64,000 nt of DNA from Triplophysa rosa (GCF_024868665.1 NC_079901.1:488397-552396); one strand, 5' to 3'; positions 1 to 10,852 are shown, counted from the first letter of the stretch. The notes: generated by a model from the sequence alone, not told the origin. A program made the numbers and translations.

Positions 1-402
1 ATGAGAAGACACCAGGGAGATCAAGAATACCATCGGGCCAGACCCCAGCCATTCCACGCTGGGTGGTCGATCTGGGATGGTTCCTGCCCTGCCCCCAACG
101 GCCCACTCTCTTAAGAGTTCTCTCTGGGCGTATATCACAGCCGCTCTCACCCTCTACACGACGGTGTTCAGAAACTCGACGTTGCGTCACGGCGAAACCG
201 TTGTGCTACATCATCGCCAGGCAGGTAAGTCAGCAGAGCCGATCTCCTCCCCGGGGGCCTCCCCACGGCAAGGAATCTGCACTGCCAGCCATTGAACCAC
301 CCCCTGGGAGGTCGATGAAGCAGATCGTACCCCTAGCCCCCTTCTCGGTCTCTGGGAACCTGACTAGAGCCCCCAAACCACGGGATATGATCCGTCTCGG
401 CT

Positions 403-2678
403 ATGCGACATAACTTACCAGACGCCCGCTCAAGTTCTAGACATCCTCGTACCTCAGTCAGAAGCTCCCGTGCTTCGGGCCAGGGTCACCACCCCTCTGG
501 CAAGCAATCGTGCTCGTCCCTCTGGCCGAGATGTTCAACAGGTTCTGCAGCCAGTACTTCATCGTCCCCAAAAAAGGGGGTTACTAAATCTGCGTACCCT
601 GAACAGGCACCTACTCAAGCTGCCGTTGAGGATGCTCACGCAGAAGCGCATCTTGGCGTCTACCAGATGTCAAGATTGGTTCATGGCAATCGACCTGAAG
701 GATGCTTACTTTCATGTCTCGCTTTCAGGTGGGCGTATCAGTACAGAGTCCTCCCTTTCGGTCTGTCCCTTTCCCCACGAGTCTTCACGAAGATTGTGGA
801 AGCCGCCCTCACTCCCTTCGGGGAGAGAGGAGTGCGGGTACTAACTATCTCGACGACTGGCTCATCTGGCCACACTCGCGAGATCTGTTGTGTACACACA
901 GGGATCTAGTGCTCCGGCACCTAGATCGGTTGGGACCACAGGTCAACCGAGAAAAGAGCAAGCTCTCCCCTGTGCAGAGCATCCTCTTTCTCGGTATGGA
1001 ACTCGACTCTGTCTCCATGACAGCGTGACTGACTCAGAGCACGCTCAGTCAGTGTTGAACTGCCTGAAACACTTCAGGCAGTCAGCGATCCCCCTGAAAC
1101 AATTTCAGAGGCTCCTGGGCACATGGCATCCTTGGTGGGGGTGGTCCCCCTCGGGTCGATGCACATGCAACCGCTCCAACACTGGCTACAGAGACGGGTT
1201 CCCTGGAGAGCGTGGCACACCGGCAGCAGGCGTATGGTCATCACTCCTTTCTGCCGACGCACCCTGACCCCCTGGTCTTCAATGACCTTCTTGCGGACAG
1301 GGTCCCCCTAGAGCAGGGGCAAGGCACGTCGTGGTGACGACGGATGCCTCCCTGCAGGGTTGGGGTGCCGTGTGCAACGGGTACGCAGTGTCGGGGAGGT
1401 GGACGGGCCCCCGCCTGCATTGGCATATCGACTGCCTAGAGTTGTTGGCTGTGCTACTTGCACTGAAGAGGTGGCAACCTCTTGTGCAGGGCAAGCACGT
1501 GCTGGTCCGGTCAGGACAGCACAGCTGCCATGGGGTTATTAATCATCAGGGTGGCATTCGCTCACGGCAGCTAACACCACTCGCCCAACGCTCGGAGCTA
1601 AGGCTCTTGACAACAACTCCCCCCTGGCCGCTCCCCCTGGCGAAGGACCTGCTTTCCCAGGGGAAGGGGCACGTTACGGCATCCCAGGCAGAACCCTGGA
1701 ACCTCCATGTCTGGACGGGACAAGGAGATCCTGAGTAGCCCACCCCCTGCGGTGGTTGGGACATCACTCAGGCTAGGGCCTCGGCCACTAGGCAGCTATA
1801 CGCCCATAAGTGGCGCCTCTTCTCGTCCTGGTGCTCTTCTCAGTGAGAAGACCCGCGGAGTTGCTCGATTGGGAACGTGCTGTCCCTTCCTCAAGAGAGA
1901 CTGGAGAGTAACCTCTCCCCCTCCACACTGGGAGTGTGTGTAGCCACCACTGCCGCTCATCACTACCCAGTTGCTGGGAAGCCTCTGGGACAGCCCGACC
2001 TGGTCATTAGGTTCCTAAGGGGCGCTCCGTACCCTCTTGTGACCTAGGTGGCGGGCCTCAAGAGGTCCCCCCTTCGAGCCCCTCGGAGCTGCCGTTCTTT
2101 CTCACCTCATGATAAAGACGGCTCTCCTGATGGCGCTCACCTCCAAGAGGGTAGGGGACCTACAAGCACCCTCCGTGTCCACAGATTGCCTAGAACTCGG
2201 GCCCGGTGATTCTCATGTTATCCTGAGACCCCGGCTCGGCTACATGCCCAAAGTTCCCACCACTCCCCCTAGAGACCAGGTGGTGAACCTGCAGGCGCTC
2301 CCCACCCGGGAGGAAGACCCAACCCATCCGTGTTGTGTCCACTACGCACACTGCGCCTCTACTTGGACCGCACGCAGAGCTTCAGATGCTCTGAGCAGCT
2401 CTTTGTCTGTTTTGGAGGGGAGGTCTGTCTCCAAACAGAGGCTGGTGCACTCGATCGTGGATGCCGTCGCTACGGCATACCGATCTCAAGATCGCCCCTG
2501 CCTGTTAGGAGTGAGGCACACTCCTTATGGGCACTGGCTCAGTGCGCCTCTCTGGCAGACATGTGCAGAGCTGCGGGTTGGGCTACGCCCAACATCTTCG
2601 CGAGGTTCTAATTCCTACGTGTGGAACCGGTGTCAGCCCGCGTCCTGCAGGGCAACGTGTATGACCAGCAGCCGGTAG
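403..2678 (+). pseudogene. DIRS copy A RT / RNase H / tyrosine recombinase remnants
   Basis: Short open stretches in changing frames match the intact ORF of copy C. Reverse-transcriptase pieces lie at about 540-1030, including the catalytic YLDD stretch near 840-860 (NYLDDWLIW). RNase H pieces follow at about 1331-1540 (TTDAS, then LELLAVLLALK). The recombinase piece at 2109-2678 keeps the KRVGDLQA arginine-box region. Its later HxxR and tyrosine parts are scrambled by frameshifts and substitutions. The methyltransferase-like segment seen in copy C is largely absent between RNase H and recombinase. With this many frameshifts and stops no functional protein is expected. Confidence 0.8.
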
Positions 2679-2717
2679 GGTGTACACCTGCGAAAGCCCT
2701 TCCCCCTTTCTCTAGGG

Positions 2718-2910
2718 CAGTGGTCACCAACCCTGCTCCTGGAGATCGACCGTCCTGGAGATTTCAGCTCAAACCCTAATCAAACACACCTGAACTATCT
2801 AATCAAGGTGTTCAGGTTTGCTTGATAATTACAGACAGGTGTGCTGAAGAAGGGTTGGAGCTGAAGTCTGCAGGACGGTCGATCTCCAGGAACAGGGTTG
2901 GTGACCACTG
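2718..2910. mobile_element. hAT-type palindromic MITE inside DIRS copy A
   Basis: A 193-bp near-palindrome begins CAGTGGTCACCAACCCTG and ends with its near complement. It is flanked by perfect 8-bp direct repeats CTCTAGGG at 2710-2717 and 2911-2918. The 8-bp duplication and CAG...CTG termini are hAT hallmarks. There is no coding capacity. It inserted after copy A, in that copy's 3' untranslated part. Confidence 0.93.
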
Positions 2911-3558
2911 CTCTAGGGGGATCAGTGGCTATTTACGCCTCCCTTCTTTCCCCACTGGGTAAAGAACAGGCATTCCATCCATCACTAGCACCTTCCTCGG
3001 GGCAGGCTGGGCAGAGCAGCCTTGCCCCCTTAGGCCGGGGAACAGTTGAGCTATCTACCACATAGCACTAACCGGACCTAGTGCTCCAGACGTGGTAAAC
3101 CCCCCCGTGGGCGGTTCCGTCTGATGTATCCTCATGAATGGTTCCCACCTCGGCAACCCATGACCTCCCTAGGTGGACTCCCACCTTGCAGTTAACTCCT
3201 TCAGTCCGCACGCTTTCCCATGAGTTCTCCCCTGATGGTGAGACCATGTGGTGTCTCCACTAATTCCTCCCTACGGTAGATAGTGGTCTCTGTAGCGTTT
3301 TTCCCCCAGGGGGGAATAATGCTTACCCAGTGGCCCTTACGGTGCCGGGCGGCTTCTCGCTGTTAGAGAATCAAGGCCTCCACCCGTGACGACCGGTGGC
3401 AGGGGCTTCCCACCTTTTTCTAAAAAGCTCTGGGACCCCCTACCTCTCCACTGGATGGTTACAGTTTCACACTAGTGCTCACGCCTGACTCGCCCAGGCC
3501 AGTCAGCGTCGTTCCGCTAGAGACTGTGACACGGCACAGCGCTGTGGCGTTTTCCATA

Positions 3559-3610
3559 GGAACCCCATCTGTCGGCTCGACACAACGTCGAGAGACCGAC
3601 AGAAAGGGAA
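3559..3610 (+). repeat. 3' terminal inverted repeat of DIRS copy A
   Basis: About 52 bp, nearly the reverse complement of 3637-3688. It runs from GGAACCCCATCTGTCGG to CAGAAAGGGAA and marks the right end of copy A. Confidence 0.85.
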
Positions 3611-3636
3611 CGTCTTGGTTACGGATGTAACCTCAG
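3611..3636. repeat. 26-bp linker between DIRS copies A and B
   Basis: This spacer contains the perfect inverted repeat GGTTAC-GGAT-GTAACC (3617-3632). The same 26-bp spacing and the same hexamer arms with a different central tetranucleotide occur at every other unit junction in the window. It could be a recombinase crossover site or a circle-junction remnant. Confidence 0.8.
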
Positions 3637-3728
3637 TTCCCTTTCTGTCGGTCTCTCGACGTTGTGTCGAAACGACAGATGGGGTTCGTCCTTGAGAACC
3701 AATCACTTCCGACTTCTTAGAAAAGGCC

Positions 3729-3793
3729 AATGAAAATTGGTGAATGAAATTTGCATGCCGGACTCCGCCCCCGGATATTCGGGTATAAAAGGG
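3729..3793 (+). promoter_or_regulatory. DIRS copy B core promoter (CCAAT, octamer, TATA)
   Basis: GGCCAATGAAAATTGG gives a CCAAT box on each strand. It is followed by the octamer ATTTGCAT at 3749-3756 and TATAAAAGGG at 3784-3793. The same order and spacing occur in copy C and the short units S1-S3, which argues that the promoter is a conserved functional part of the family. Confidence 0.75.
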
Positions 3794-3991
3794 AGACGGC
3801 GTGCCTCATTCATTCACCTTTTGTTCTTCGGAGCCTTCGCTCATGATCAACAGACTTCGCTACAAGACTGCCGGCTCTACGACATGGTGCAGCGGACTGT
3901 CCCTTCCTGCAGCGACTTCCCCTGGGCATCTCGGCGGTTCCAGAAGTGATCGAGTTTTTTTCTCTAAAAGAGCAAATTTCTACAGCGTGGC

Positions 3992-5130
3992 ATGTCCCGC
4001 TGTTCTCGTGGGTGCAACACACTCATCGAGGAGGGGGACGGACACAATGTCTGCTTCCATTACGCTGGGGCAATGTTGTGGATACGTCCTGCCCGCACTG
4101 CGGGCGGTTGACGATTCAGACGTTGCGTCACGGGTGGCTGTGTTCCCACGGGACTCAGCCACCACCTCGTCTGCTTCCCATTCCGTGACGGCAGGACTAC
4201 GGCCCTGCCGCCCGCTACGGCGAGCAGCGAGGGTGATATGAGGATTACTGTGAGCGCTAATCCGTCAGCCACTGGCTCGCGGACCGTTCGCACCTCGCCT
4301 TGCTCGTCTGACCGTTCCCCATAAGACGGTCCGCCGTCTTATTCCTCAATCACGTATCGGACACGGTACGTGATGATGAGATGTCTGTTGCAGCATCGGA
4401 GGGTGACTTACTGGCATCAGACTCCGACGATTCCTTGAAGCTCCCTCCCTCGGGGGGTCGAGATCAGGAAGAAGCGGATGTCGAAATGTCAGCCATGCTT
4501 TCCCGGGCCGCCGGCTTTGGGTTGCGGTGCACCGCACTGCCTCTCCCAACGCTCGCGGCTGGATACACGGTACATCGGGCTTGAGAGCGGCTCCAAGCCG
4601 CACTCGCCCTCAGTGCCGTGTTCCCCCGGAAGTGCATGAGGAACCTAGTACGACCTGGAACGCCCCCTTCGGCGCGTACACGTCAACTAGTTCCATCACC
4701 CTTTCTTCCCTCGATGGTGGGGCAGCTAGAGGATACGTCGATGTCCCCCAGGGGCTCGACCTAGACTCCCGTCCAAAGCACGTAGGCTTTTCGGCATCTG
4801 AGGTGTCGAGAGCTTACTCTGCTGCGGGCCAAGCTGTCCCCTCTCTCCATGCTATGGCCTTCCTGCAGGCCAATGCGCGGAGAGAGCTCCACGAGGGTAA
4901 GACCGACCCAGCGCTTATGCAGGAACTCCGCGGCTTCACCGACCTCGCTCTCGGGCGACCAAGGTGATCGCGCGGGCCCTGGGTCGGGCGATGTCCACAC
5001 TTGTGGTCCAGGAGAGACACCTCTGGCTGAACCTTGCACAGGTGAGTAACTCTGAGAAAGTCCGCTTTCTCGATGCACCCATCTCGCAAGGGGGGGCTGT
5101 TTGGTGATACTGTCGAGTTCGACAGTTAGG
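3992..5130 (+). pseudogene. DIRS copy B gag remnant
   Basis: The ATG at 3992 starts a product beginning MSRCSRGC, aligned with the gag start of copy C (59327). The N-terminal cysteine region (CxxxC, then an expected CxxC and CPHC) is disrupted early by frameshifts. Later pieces are recognisable: an acidic stretch with EEADVEMSAMLSRAA at about 4470-4515, and a C-terminal helical part at about 4780-5100 (RAYSAAGQA, then LWLNLAQ). The protein would be the nucleic-acid-binding structural protein of the element. It is not intact here. Confidence 0.7.
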
Positions 5131-5362
5131 GAGCAGACAGAGGACATCACGTATGTCCTCCCCAGCCGCGACTCGACCGCCCTCTGGCCGCCGAGATCCC
5201 GTGCACCGTCTGCTTCCCAGCAGCCCTGGTCCTCTTCGAGACATCGAAGAGGAGACCACCACCCCATCAGCAGCCGCGGTGAAAGCCAATGCGGCCCTCA
5301 TGGGAAGACCCCAGGGAGTTCGAGAATACCTTTCTAAAAGTTTTCTCCCTCTCTGGGCGTTT

Positions 5363-5770
5363 ATCACAGCCGCTCTCACACTCTACACGACGGTGTTCGG
5401 CAACTCGACGTTGCGTCACGGCGAGACCCAATGTCGAGGATAATCAGCAGCCTAAGCACTCTCAATCGACGGTGCTTTGTGCCACATCATCGTCTGAGTA
5501 TTATCACAGCCGCTCTCACCCTCTGCACGACGGCGTTCAGCAACTCGACGTTGCGGCAAGACCCAATGTCGAGGATAATCAGCAGCCTAAGCACTCTCAA
5601 TCGATGGTGCTTTGTGCCACATCATCATCTGGGTATTATCACAGACGATACTCACCCTCTATACGACGGTGTTCGGCAACTCGACGTTGCGGCAAGACCC
5701 AATGTCGAGGATAATCATCAGCCTAAGCACTCTCATTCGATGGTGCGTTGTGCTACATCTTCGCCAGACA
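5363..5770 (+). repeat. 138-bp tandem repeat, about three units, in DIRS copy B
   Basis: The phrase AACTCGACGTTGCG recurs at 5402, 5542 and 5678, inside units sharing GACCCAATGTCGAGGATAAT and AGCCTAAGCACTCTCA. It lies between gag and RT. The matching place in copies A (about 130-230) and C (about 57590-57710) has only one partial unit, so the amplification is specific to copy B. Confidence 0.85.
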
Positions 5771-5861
5771 GGTAAAACTGCAGAGCCGATCTCCTCCCCG
5801 GGGGTCCCCCCCACGGCGAGGGATCCATACTGCCAGCCATCGAACCACCCCCAGGAGGTCG

Positions 5862-7260
5862 ATGAAGCAGAACGTACCCCTAGCCTCCCTGTCGGTCCCT
5901 AGGAGCTTGACAAGAGCTTGCCAAACCGTCATGGTGACTACGGGATACGGTCCGTCTCGGCTACGCGATCCAACTCCCCGGACGCCCGCCCAAGTTTCGG
6001 GGCATCCTCTTAACCTCAGCAGAGGCAAGGATGCCCCGTGCTTCGGGCCGAGGTCGCCACCCCTCTGGTGAGGAAGCGATCGTGCTCGTCTCTCTAGCCG
6101 AGATGTTCAACGGGTTACAGCCCGTACTTCATCGTCCCCAAAAGAGCGGGGGTCGCTAGATCTGCGTACCCTGAACAGGCACCTACTCAAGCTGCCGTTC
6201 AGGATGCTCACGCAGAAGCGCATCCTGGCATCTGTCAGATGTCAAGATGGATTCATGGCAATCAACCTGAAGGACGCTTACTCTCATGTCTCTTTCTCCC
6301 TCGTCATCGCCCGTTCCTACGGTTCGCTTTCGAGGGTCAGGCATATTAGTACAGAGTCCTCCCCTTCGGTCTGTCCCTGTCCCCACGAGTCTTCACGAAG
6401 ATCGTGGAAGCCGCCCTCACTCCCCTCAGGGAGAGAGGTGTGCGGGTACTAAACTATCTCGACGACTGGCTCGTTTGACACAATCGTGAGATCTGTTATG
6501 TACACACAGGGACCTAGTGCTTCGGCACCTAGATCGATTGGGACCACAGGTCAACCGAAAAGGAGCAAGCTCTCCTCTGTGCAGAGCATCCTCTTTTTTG
6601 GTATGGAACTCAACTCTGTCTCCATTACAGCGCGACTGCGCTCAGTCAGTGTTGAACTGCCTGGAATATTTCAAGCATCAGCGGGGGAGGCTCCTGGGAC
6701 ATGGCATCCTCGACGGTGGTGATCCCCTCAGGTTGATGCACATGAGACCGCTCCAACACTGGCTACAGAGTCGAGTTCCCTGGAGAGCGTGGCACACCGG
6801 CAGCAGGCGGATGGTGATTACGTTTTTCTGCCGACGCACCCTAACCCCTTGGTCTTCAATGACTTTCTACGACGGGGGTCCTCTCGGGCAGGTCGAGACG
6901 CGTCAGGGTCGACAGACCCTCCCTGCAGGGTTGGGGTGCCGTGTGCAAGGGCACGCAGTGTCGGGGCGATGACGGGCCCCCGCCTGCGCAGGCATATCAA
7001 ATTGCCTAGAGTTGTTGGATGTGCTACCCGCACTGAAGGGGTTACAACCTCTCGTGCAGAACAAGCACGTGCTGGTCCGGTCGGACGCAACTGCCGTAGC
7101 TATTTAACCGCCAGGGTGGCGTTCGCTTATGGCAGCTAACACGACTCGCCCGACGCCTCCTCCTGTGGAGTCCGCAGGGCCACACATATCCCAGGTGACC
7201 TGAACCAGACAGCCGATGTGCTCTCTCTCAGTTGACGCCTCGCGGAGAGTGGCGACTCCA
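5862..7260 (+). pseudogene. DIRS copy B RT / RNase H remnant
   Basis: Broken frames align with codons of about 45-540 of the copy C ORF. Recognisable pieces include the LNRHLLKLPFRMLTQKR stretch near 6175, the YLDD motif near 6450-6480 (immediately followed by a stop), and RNase H segments near 6900-7240. Frameshifts and stops are frequent. The segment after RNase H that would hold the methyltransferase-like domain is missing and is replaced by a duplicated piece of RT (7284-7463). Confidence 0.75.
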
Positions 7261-7283
7261 CCCCCGCGTAGCCAGCTCATTGG

Positions 7284-7463
7284 GAGAGGGTGTGCGGGTA
7301 CTAAACTATCTCGACGACTGGCTCATTTGACACACTCGTGAGATCTGTTATGTACACACAGGGACCTAGTGCTTCGGCACCTAGATCGATTGGGACCACA
7401 GGTCAACCGAAAAGGAGCAAGCTCTCCTCTGTGCAGAGCATCCTCTTTTTTGGTATGGAACTC
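7284..7463 (+). repeat. Misplaced duplicate of the RT active-site segment
   Basis: Bases 7284-7463 nearly repeat 6433-6611, from the GTGTGCGGGTACTAAAC stretch through the YLDD codons to TTTGGTATGGAACTC. The duplicate sits between RNase H and recombinase, where copy C has its methyltransferase-like region. This is a local rearrangement within copy B, by template switching or unequal exchange. Confidence 0.85.
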
Positions 7464-7479
7464 GAAGAGAAGAACCGCG

Positions 7480-8310
7480 GAGTTGCTTGATCAAGTGGGT
7501 GCGGTCCTTCCAGAGACTCGAGAATAATCTCTCCCCTTCCACACTGAACGTGTATGTAGCCGCTGTTGCCGCTCATCAAGACCCAGTTGCTGGTAGTCTC
7601 TAGGACAGCAAAACCTGATCATTTGGTTCCTAAGGGGCGAGGGAAGGCTACCACCTCACACACGCTCCGTACCCTCTTACGACCTTGATGCGGTCCTGGA
7701 GCCCCTCGGAGATGCCGCTCTTTCTCACTTCACGATGAAGACGGCTCTCGGGAGGACACTCAAGAGGGTAGCGGACCTACAAGCATTCTCCGTGTCCACA
7801 GATTGCCTAGAACTCGGACCCGGTTATTCTCACGCTATCCAGAGACCCCGGCCCGGCTACGTGCCCAAAGTTCCCACCACTCCCCCGAGACACCAGGTGG
7901 TGAACTTACAGGCGCTCCCCACCGGGGAGGAAGACCCAACCCCATCCGTGTTGTGTCCAGTACGCGCATTGCGCCTCTGCTTGGACCGCACGCAGAGCCG
8001 CAGAAGCTCTGAGCTGTTTTGGAGATCAGCAGGGAGGGCTGTCTCAAACAGAGATTGGCGCATTGGATCATGGACGCCGTCACTATGGCGTACCTGTCCT
8101 AGTTCGCCTACGCCCACTGGGTGAGAGCTCTCTCCACACGGAGTACAGCCTCCTCGTGGGCACTGGCTCGAGGCGCCTCTCTGGCAGACATCTGCAGAGC
8201 TGCGGGTTGGGCTACACCCATCACCTTCGCGAGGTCCTACAGTCTTCGCGTAAAACCGGTCGGCGAGTCTTGCGGGCATCAGGCAAGACCGGCGACCAGT
8301 AGGGTGTACG
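7480..8310 (+). pseudogene. DIRS copy B tyrosine recombinase remnant
   Basis: The region aligns with the copy C recombinase. An N-terminal SAM-like part lies near 7480-7590. The arginine box (LKRVADLQAFSV) is near 7755-7800. The C-terminal box is near 8120-8260, ending GASLADICRAAGWATP followed by a Tyr-containing FARSYSLRV. In the HxxR motif the histidine codon reads leucine (ALSTRSTASSWA). Frameshifts separate the pieces, so it should be inactive. Confidence 0.75.
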
Positions 8311-8973
8311 CCTATGACAGTACCTTACCCTAGGGGGTCAGCGTACTACTAGCCTCCCTTCTTCCCCCACTGGGTGAAGAACAGGCACTCCATCCATCAC
8401 TAGCAAGCACCTCCTGTGGGCGGGCTGGGCAGAGCAGCCCTGCCCCTTAGGCCGGGTATCACCTGAGTTATTCGCAACATAGCTCTAACCAGACCTATTG
8501 CTACCAGACGTTGCAACCCCCCAGCAGGGCGGTTCCGTCTGATGTATCCTCATGCTGGTTCCCACCTTGGTAACCCATGACCTCCTTAGGTGGACCTCCA
8601 CCTCGCGGTTAACTCCTTCAGTCCGCACTTTCTTCCCATGAGTTCTCCCCCATCGGTGAGACCATGTTGGTATCTCCACTAGTCTCCTCCCTGTGGTAGG
8701 AAGTGGTCTCTGTAGCGCATCCCCCGCTTGAGGAAGTAGCACTTACCCAGTGGCCTTACGGTTCCGGGAGGCTTCTAGCTGTTAGAGAAACAAGGCCGCC
8801 GCCTGTGAGGCCGAAGGTAGGGGCCTTCCCATCTTTCAAGAAAGCTCTGGGACCTCCTACCTACCCACTGGTAGGTTACAATTTCGAGGTAGCATCACGG
8901 CTGACACGCTCAGGCCAGTCACCGTCGCTTCGTTGAGATTGTGACAGGGCACAGTGTTATGGCGTTTTCCAAT
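8311..8973 (+). other. 3' untranslated part of DIRS copy B
   Basis: This is a non-coding segment between the recombinase end and the 3' terminal repeat. It is clearly homologous to 2920-3558 of copy A and, inverted, to 53880-54540 of copy C. It contains no open frame conserved among the three copies. Confidence 0.75.
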
Positions 8974-9025
8974 GGAACCCCATCTGTCGGTTCGACACAA
9001 CGTCGAGAGACCGGCAGAAAGGGAA

Positions 9026-9051
9026 CGTCTCGGTTACGTTTGTAACCTCGG
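9026..9051. repeat. 26-bp linker between copy B and short unit S1
   Basis: It contains GGTTAC-GTTT-GTAACC flanked by CGTCTC and TCGG. It has the same architecture as 3611-3636, 9329-9354, 53500-53525 and 53802-53827. Confidence 0.85.
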
Positions 9052-9328
9052 TTCCCTGATGGAGGGAACGAGACGTTGTGTCCTCTTGCCACAACACGTG
9101 CTGTCCACTGCAGCAGTCGTGAGAGGTCTCAGGCTCCTCAGAACTAAGGTGAATGAATGAGGCACGCCGTCTCCCTTTTATACCCGGATATCCATGGGCG
9201 GAGTCCGGCATGCAAATTTCAATCGCCAATTTTCATTGGCCTTTTCTAAGAAGTCGGAAGTGATTGGTTCTCAAGGACGAACCCCATCTGTCGGTTCGAC
9301 ACAACGTCTCGTTCCCTCCATCAGGGAA
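9052..9328 (-). mobile_element. Short non-autonomous DIRS unit S1
   Basis: A 277-bp unit is bounded by perfect inverted ends that begin TTCCCTGATGGAGGGAACG and extend about 31 bp. On the - strand it carries the same CCAAT/octamer/TATA promoter as the full-length copies (TATA at 9173-9182), then about 110 bp of unique sequence and the opposite terminus. It has no coding capacity. I infer a deletion derivative depending on full-length DIRS enzymes. Confidence 0.8.
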
Positions 9329-9354
9329 CCGAGGTTACAAACGTAACCGAGACG
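9329..9354. repeat. 26-bp linker between short units S1 and S2
   Basis: Contains GGTTAC-AAAC-GTAACC, in the opposite orientation to 9026-9051. Confidence 0.85.
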
Positions 9355-9633
9355 TTCCCTGATGGAGGGAACGAGACGTTGTGTCCTTCTTGCCACAGTG
9401 CTGGTCACCCGCCGCAGCGGTCAAGGGATGCTCAGGCTCCTCAGACCAAAAGGTGAATGAATGCAGCACGCCATCTCCCTTTTATACATGGATATCCGGG
9501 GGTGGAGTCCGGCATGCAAATTTCATTCGCCAATTTGATTGGCCTTTTCTAAACTAGTCAGAAGTTGATCGGTTCTCAAGAGCGAACCCCATCTGTCGGC
9601 TCGACGCAACGTCTCGTTCCCTCCATCAGGGAA
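9355..9633 (-). mobile_element. Short non-autonomous DIRS unit S2
   Basis: 279 bp, with the same termini and - strand promoter (TATA at 9477-9486) as S1 but clearly diverged in the body. So S2 is not a recent tandem duplicate of S1. Confidence 0.8.
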
Positions 9634-9653
9634 CTGAGGTTACATCAGTAACC
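9634..9653. repeat. Right-end partial linker of the DIRS array
   Basis: CTGA followed by GGTTAC-ATCA-GTAACC. The outer GAGACG part seen in the internal linkers is absent, so the array ends here. Confidence 0.7.
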
Positions 9654-10710
9654 ATGGTTTTTTGGTTTTAACTGTAGTAAAACCATGGTAAATTTTCGTA
9701 AGGGGAGGTAATCATGTCAGTTTGTCTATGAATCCATTGAATGAGTGCGTACAGGTCGTCCAGGTTCCTTGCGTTAAAGTTGACTTTTTCAAACACAATC
9801 GTGGTCCTAGACAGTGAGTGACCTTACATGTTCAAATTGAATCAGATTGTTTACCTAGCTACCTAGCATTAGTAATACAGTAAGGGGCATCTTTCTGCCT
9901 CCACCTAAGCTCCGCCCACAAAAATGCATCACAATGTTTACTTACAGAAAAGGCGTCTATAATTTTTGCCGTTTTGACTGGCTGGCTAACATTTATTATG
10001 GAATCTAGAAAGACTGGCGTCATCTGTGCTGTTAGCGGCTGCCATACTGTGGATGAGGGACAAAGTTAACATTTCCCCACTTTAACTGAGACTCGCATCT
10101 AATCTGCTTTTAAAAGCATGAATTCGTGGTGTAGTTCATGATCCAGCACTCCACAGACTTTCACACTGTATGTTTTAAAATATGTGAACACCACTTGATT
10201 AACTTGGGTTAATGAATTAAGAGAGTGAAATTAAAAGACCATGTTCATTCTACAACAAAATGATGAATAATGTTGTAACGGAACACTCTGAAGGCAGATG
10301 GTAAGTAACTTTAGATGGCTTGATGGTTGCAGGAGATCGTGAAATCAGGGCTGGTGAATCAGTAGTGAGGATGGTGACTGGAGGCGAGGATGACGGGACC
10401 AGAAGACGACTCTGACGAACACACAGAAGAGGACACTGAAGACGGACAAGGAAGACGATAAGACTGAAGACTTTCGACGAGGAATAATACAGGTAGTTAA
10501 CAAGGTGAGTATCACAGGTTTGAGTCTGTATACGCAAGCAAGACCAGACGATGACTGAGCGTTGGCAGAGTGTCTTTATGCTGGTGCTGATGAGAGGCAG
10601 GTGCAGGTGGTGGAGGTATGGTGAGAGAGCCTGGTGTCTCCGTCACAAATGTTCATAATGAATTGGATTTTTATTCTAACGTTTAGCAACCCAAATTATA
10701 TGTCATTAAA
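9654..10710. other. Non-coding DNA upstream of reln
   Basis: AT-rich sequence with no supported gene. Bases 9654-9700 (ACCATGGTTTTTTGG ... ACCATGGTAAATTTTCG) resemble 24985-25090 and are probably pieces of one interspersed repeat. The open frame at 10250-10537 on the - strand has low-complexity composition and no recognisable domain. Confidence 0.5.
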
Positions 10711-10852
10711 GCAATAAGCCCCGCGAAGCAGTGGGTTACAGTGCATTTTATAACATTTAAGGGAGTTGTGGCACGACGCGAAGCAGAGTCATTAAACCCT
10801 CTCAGCTGTTATAAAATGCACTGTAACCCACTGCTTCACACAGCTTATTGCA
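10711..10852. mobile_element. Palindromic MITE-like element
   Basis: Two arms of about 46 bp are inverted copies: GCAATAAGCCCCGCGAAGCA ... and ... TGCTTCACACAGCTTATTGCA. They share a TAACCCACTG / CAGTGGGTTA core around a short centre. This foldback structure fits a non-autonomous DNA transposon. I could not assign a superfamily because no clear target duplication is visible. Confidence 0.75.

Larger units (their letters stand above)
1..3610 (+). mobile_element. DIRS-like retrotransposon copy A, left part cut off by window edge
   Basis: This is a degenerate DIRS-type retrotransposon. Its order matches copies B and C: end of the gag-to-RT spacer, reverse transcriptase, RNase H, then tyrosine recombinase, followed by a long 3' untranslated part. 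The window opens inside the element, so gag and the 5' terminus are missing. The 3' end at 3610 is fixed by the terminal inverted repeat (3559-3610), which ends AGAAAGGGAA and is the complement of the 5' terminus of copy B. A hAT-type MITE is inserted at 2718-2910. All reading frames are broken. It joins copy B through a 26-bp linker, so the two are units of one array in the same orientation. Confidence 0.85.
3637..9025 (+). mobile_element. DIRS-like retrotransposon copy B, full length but degenerate
   Basis: A 5.4 kb unit has both terminal inverted repeats (3637-3688 and 8974-9025, about 52 bp, TTCCCTTTCTG... / ...CAGAAAGGGAA). Inside are a CCAAT/octamer/TATA promoter, a broken gag, a 138-bp tandem repeat, broken RT/RNase H, a misplaced duplicate RT segment and a broken recombinase. 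It is flanked on both sides by 26-bp linkers, not target-site duplications. The family call rests on protein similarity to copy C plus inverted, not direct, long termini. LTR retrotransposons with an integrase would have direct LTRs. Confidence 0.88.

Noticed and set aside
1..9653. An endogenous retrovirus or Gypsy-type element
   Set aside because: There is no protease or DDE integrase, no direct LTRs and no envelope. Inverted termini and a tyrosine recombinase indicate DIRS.
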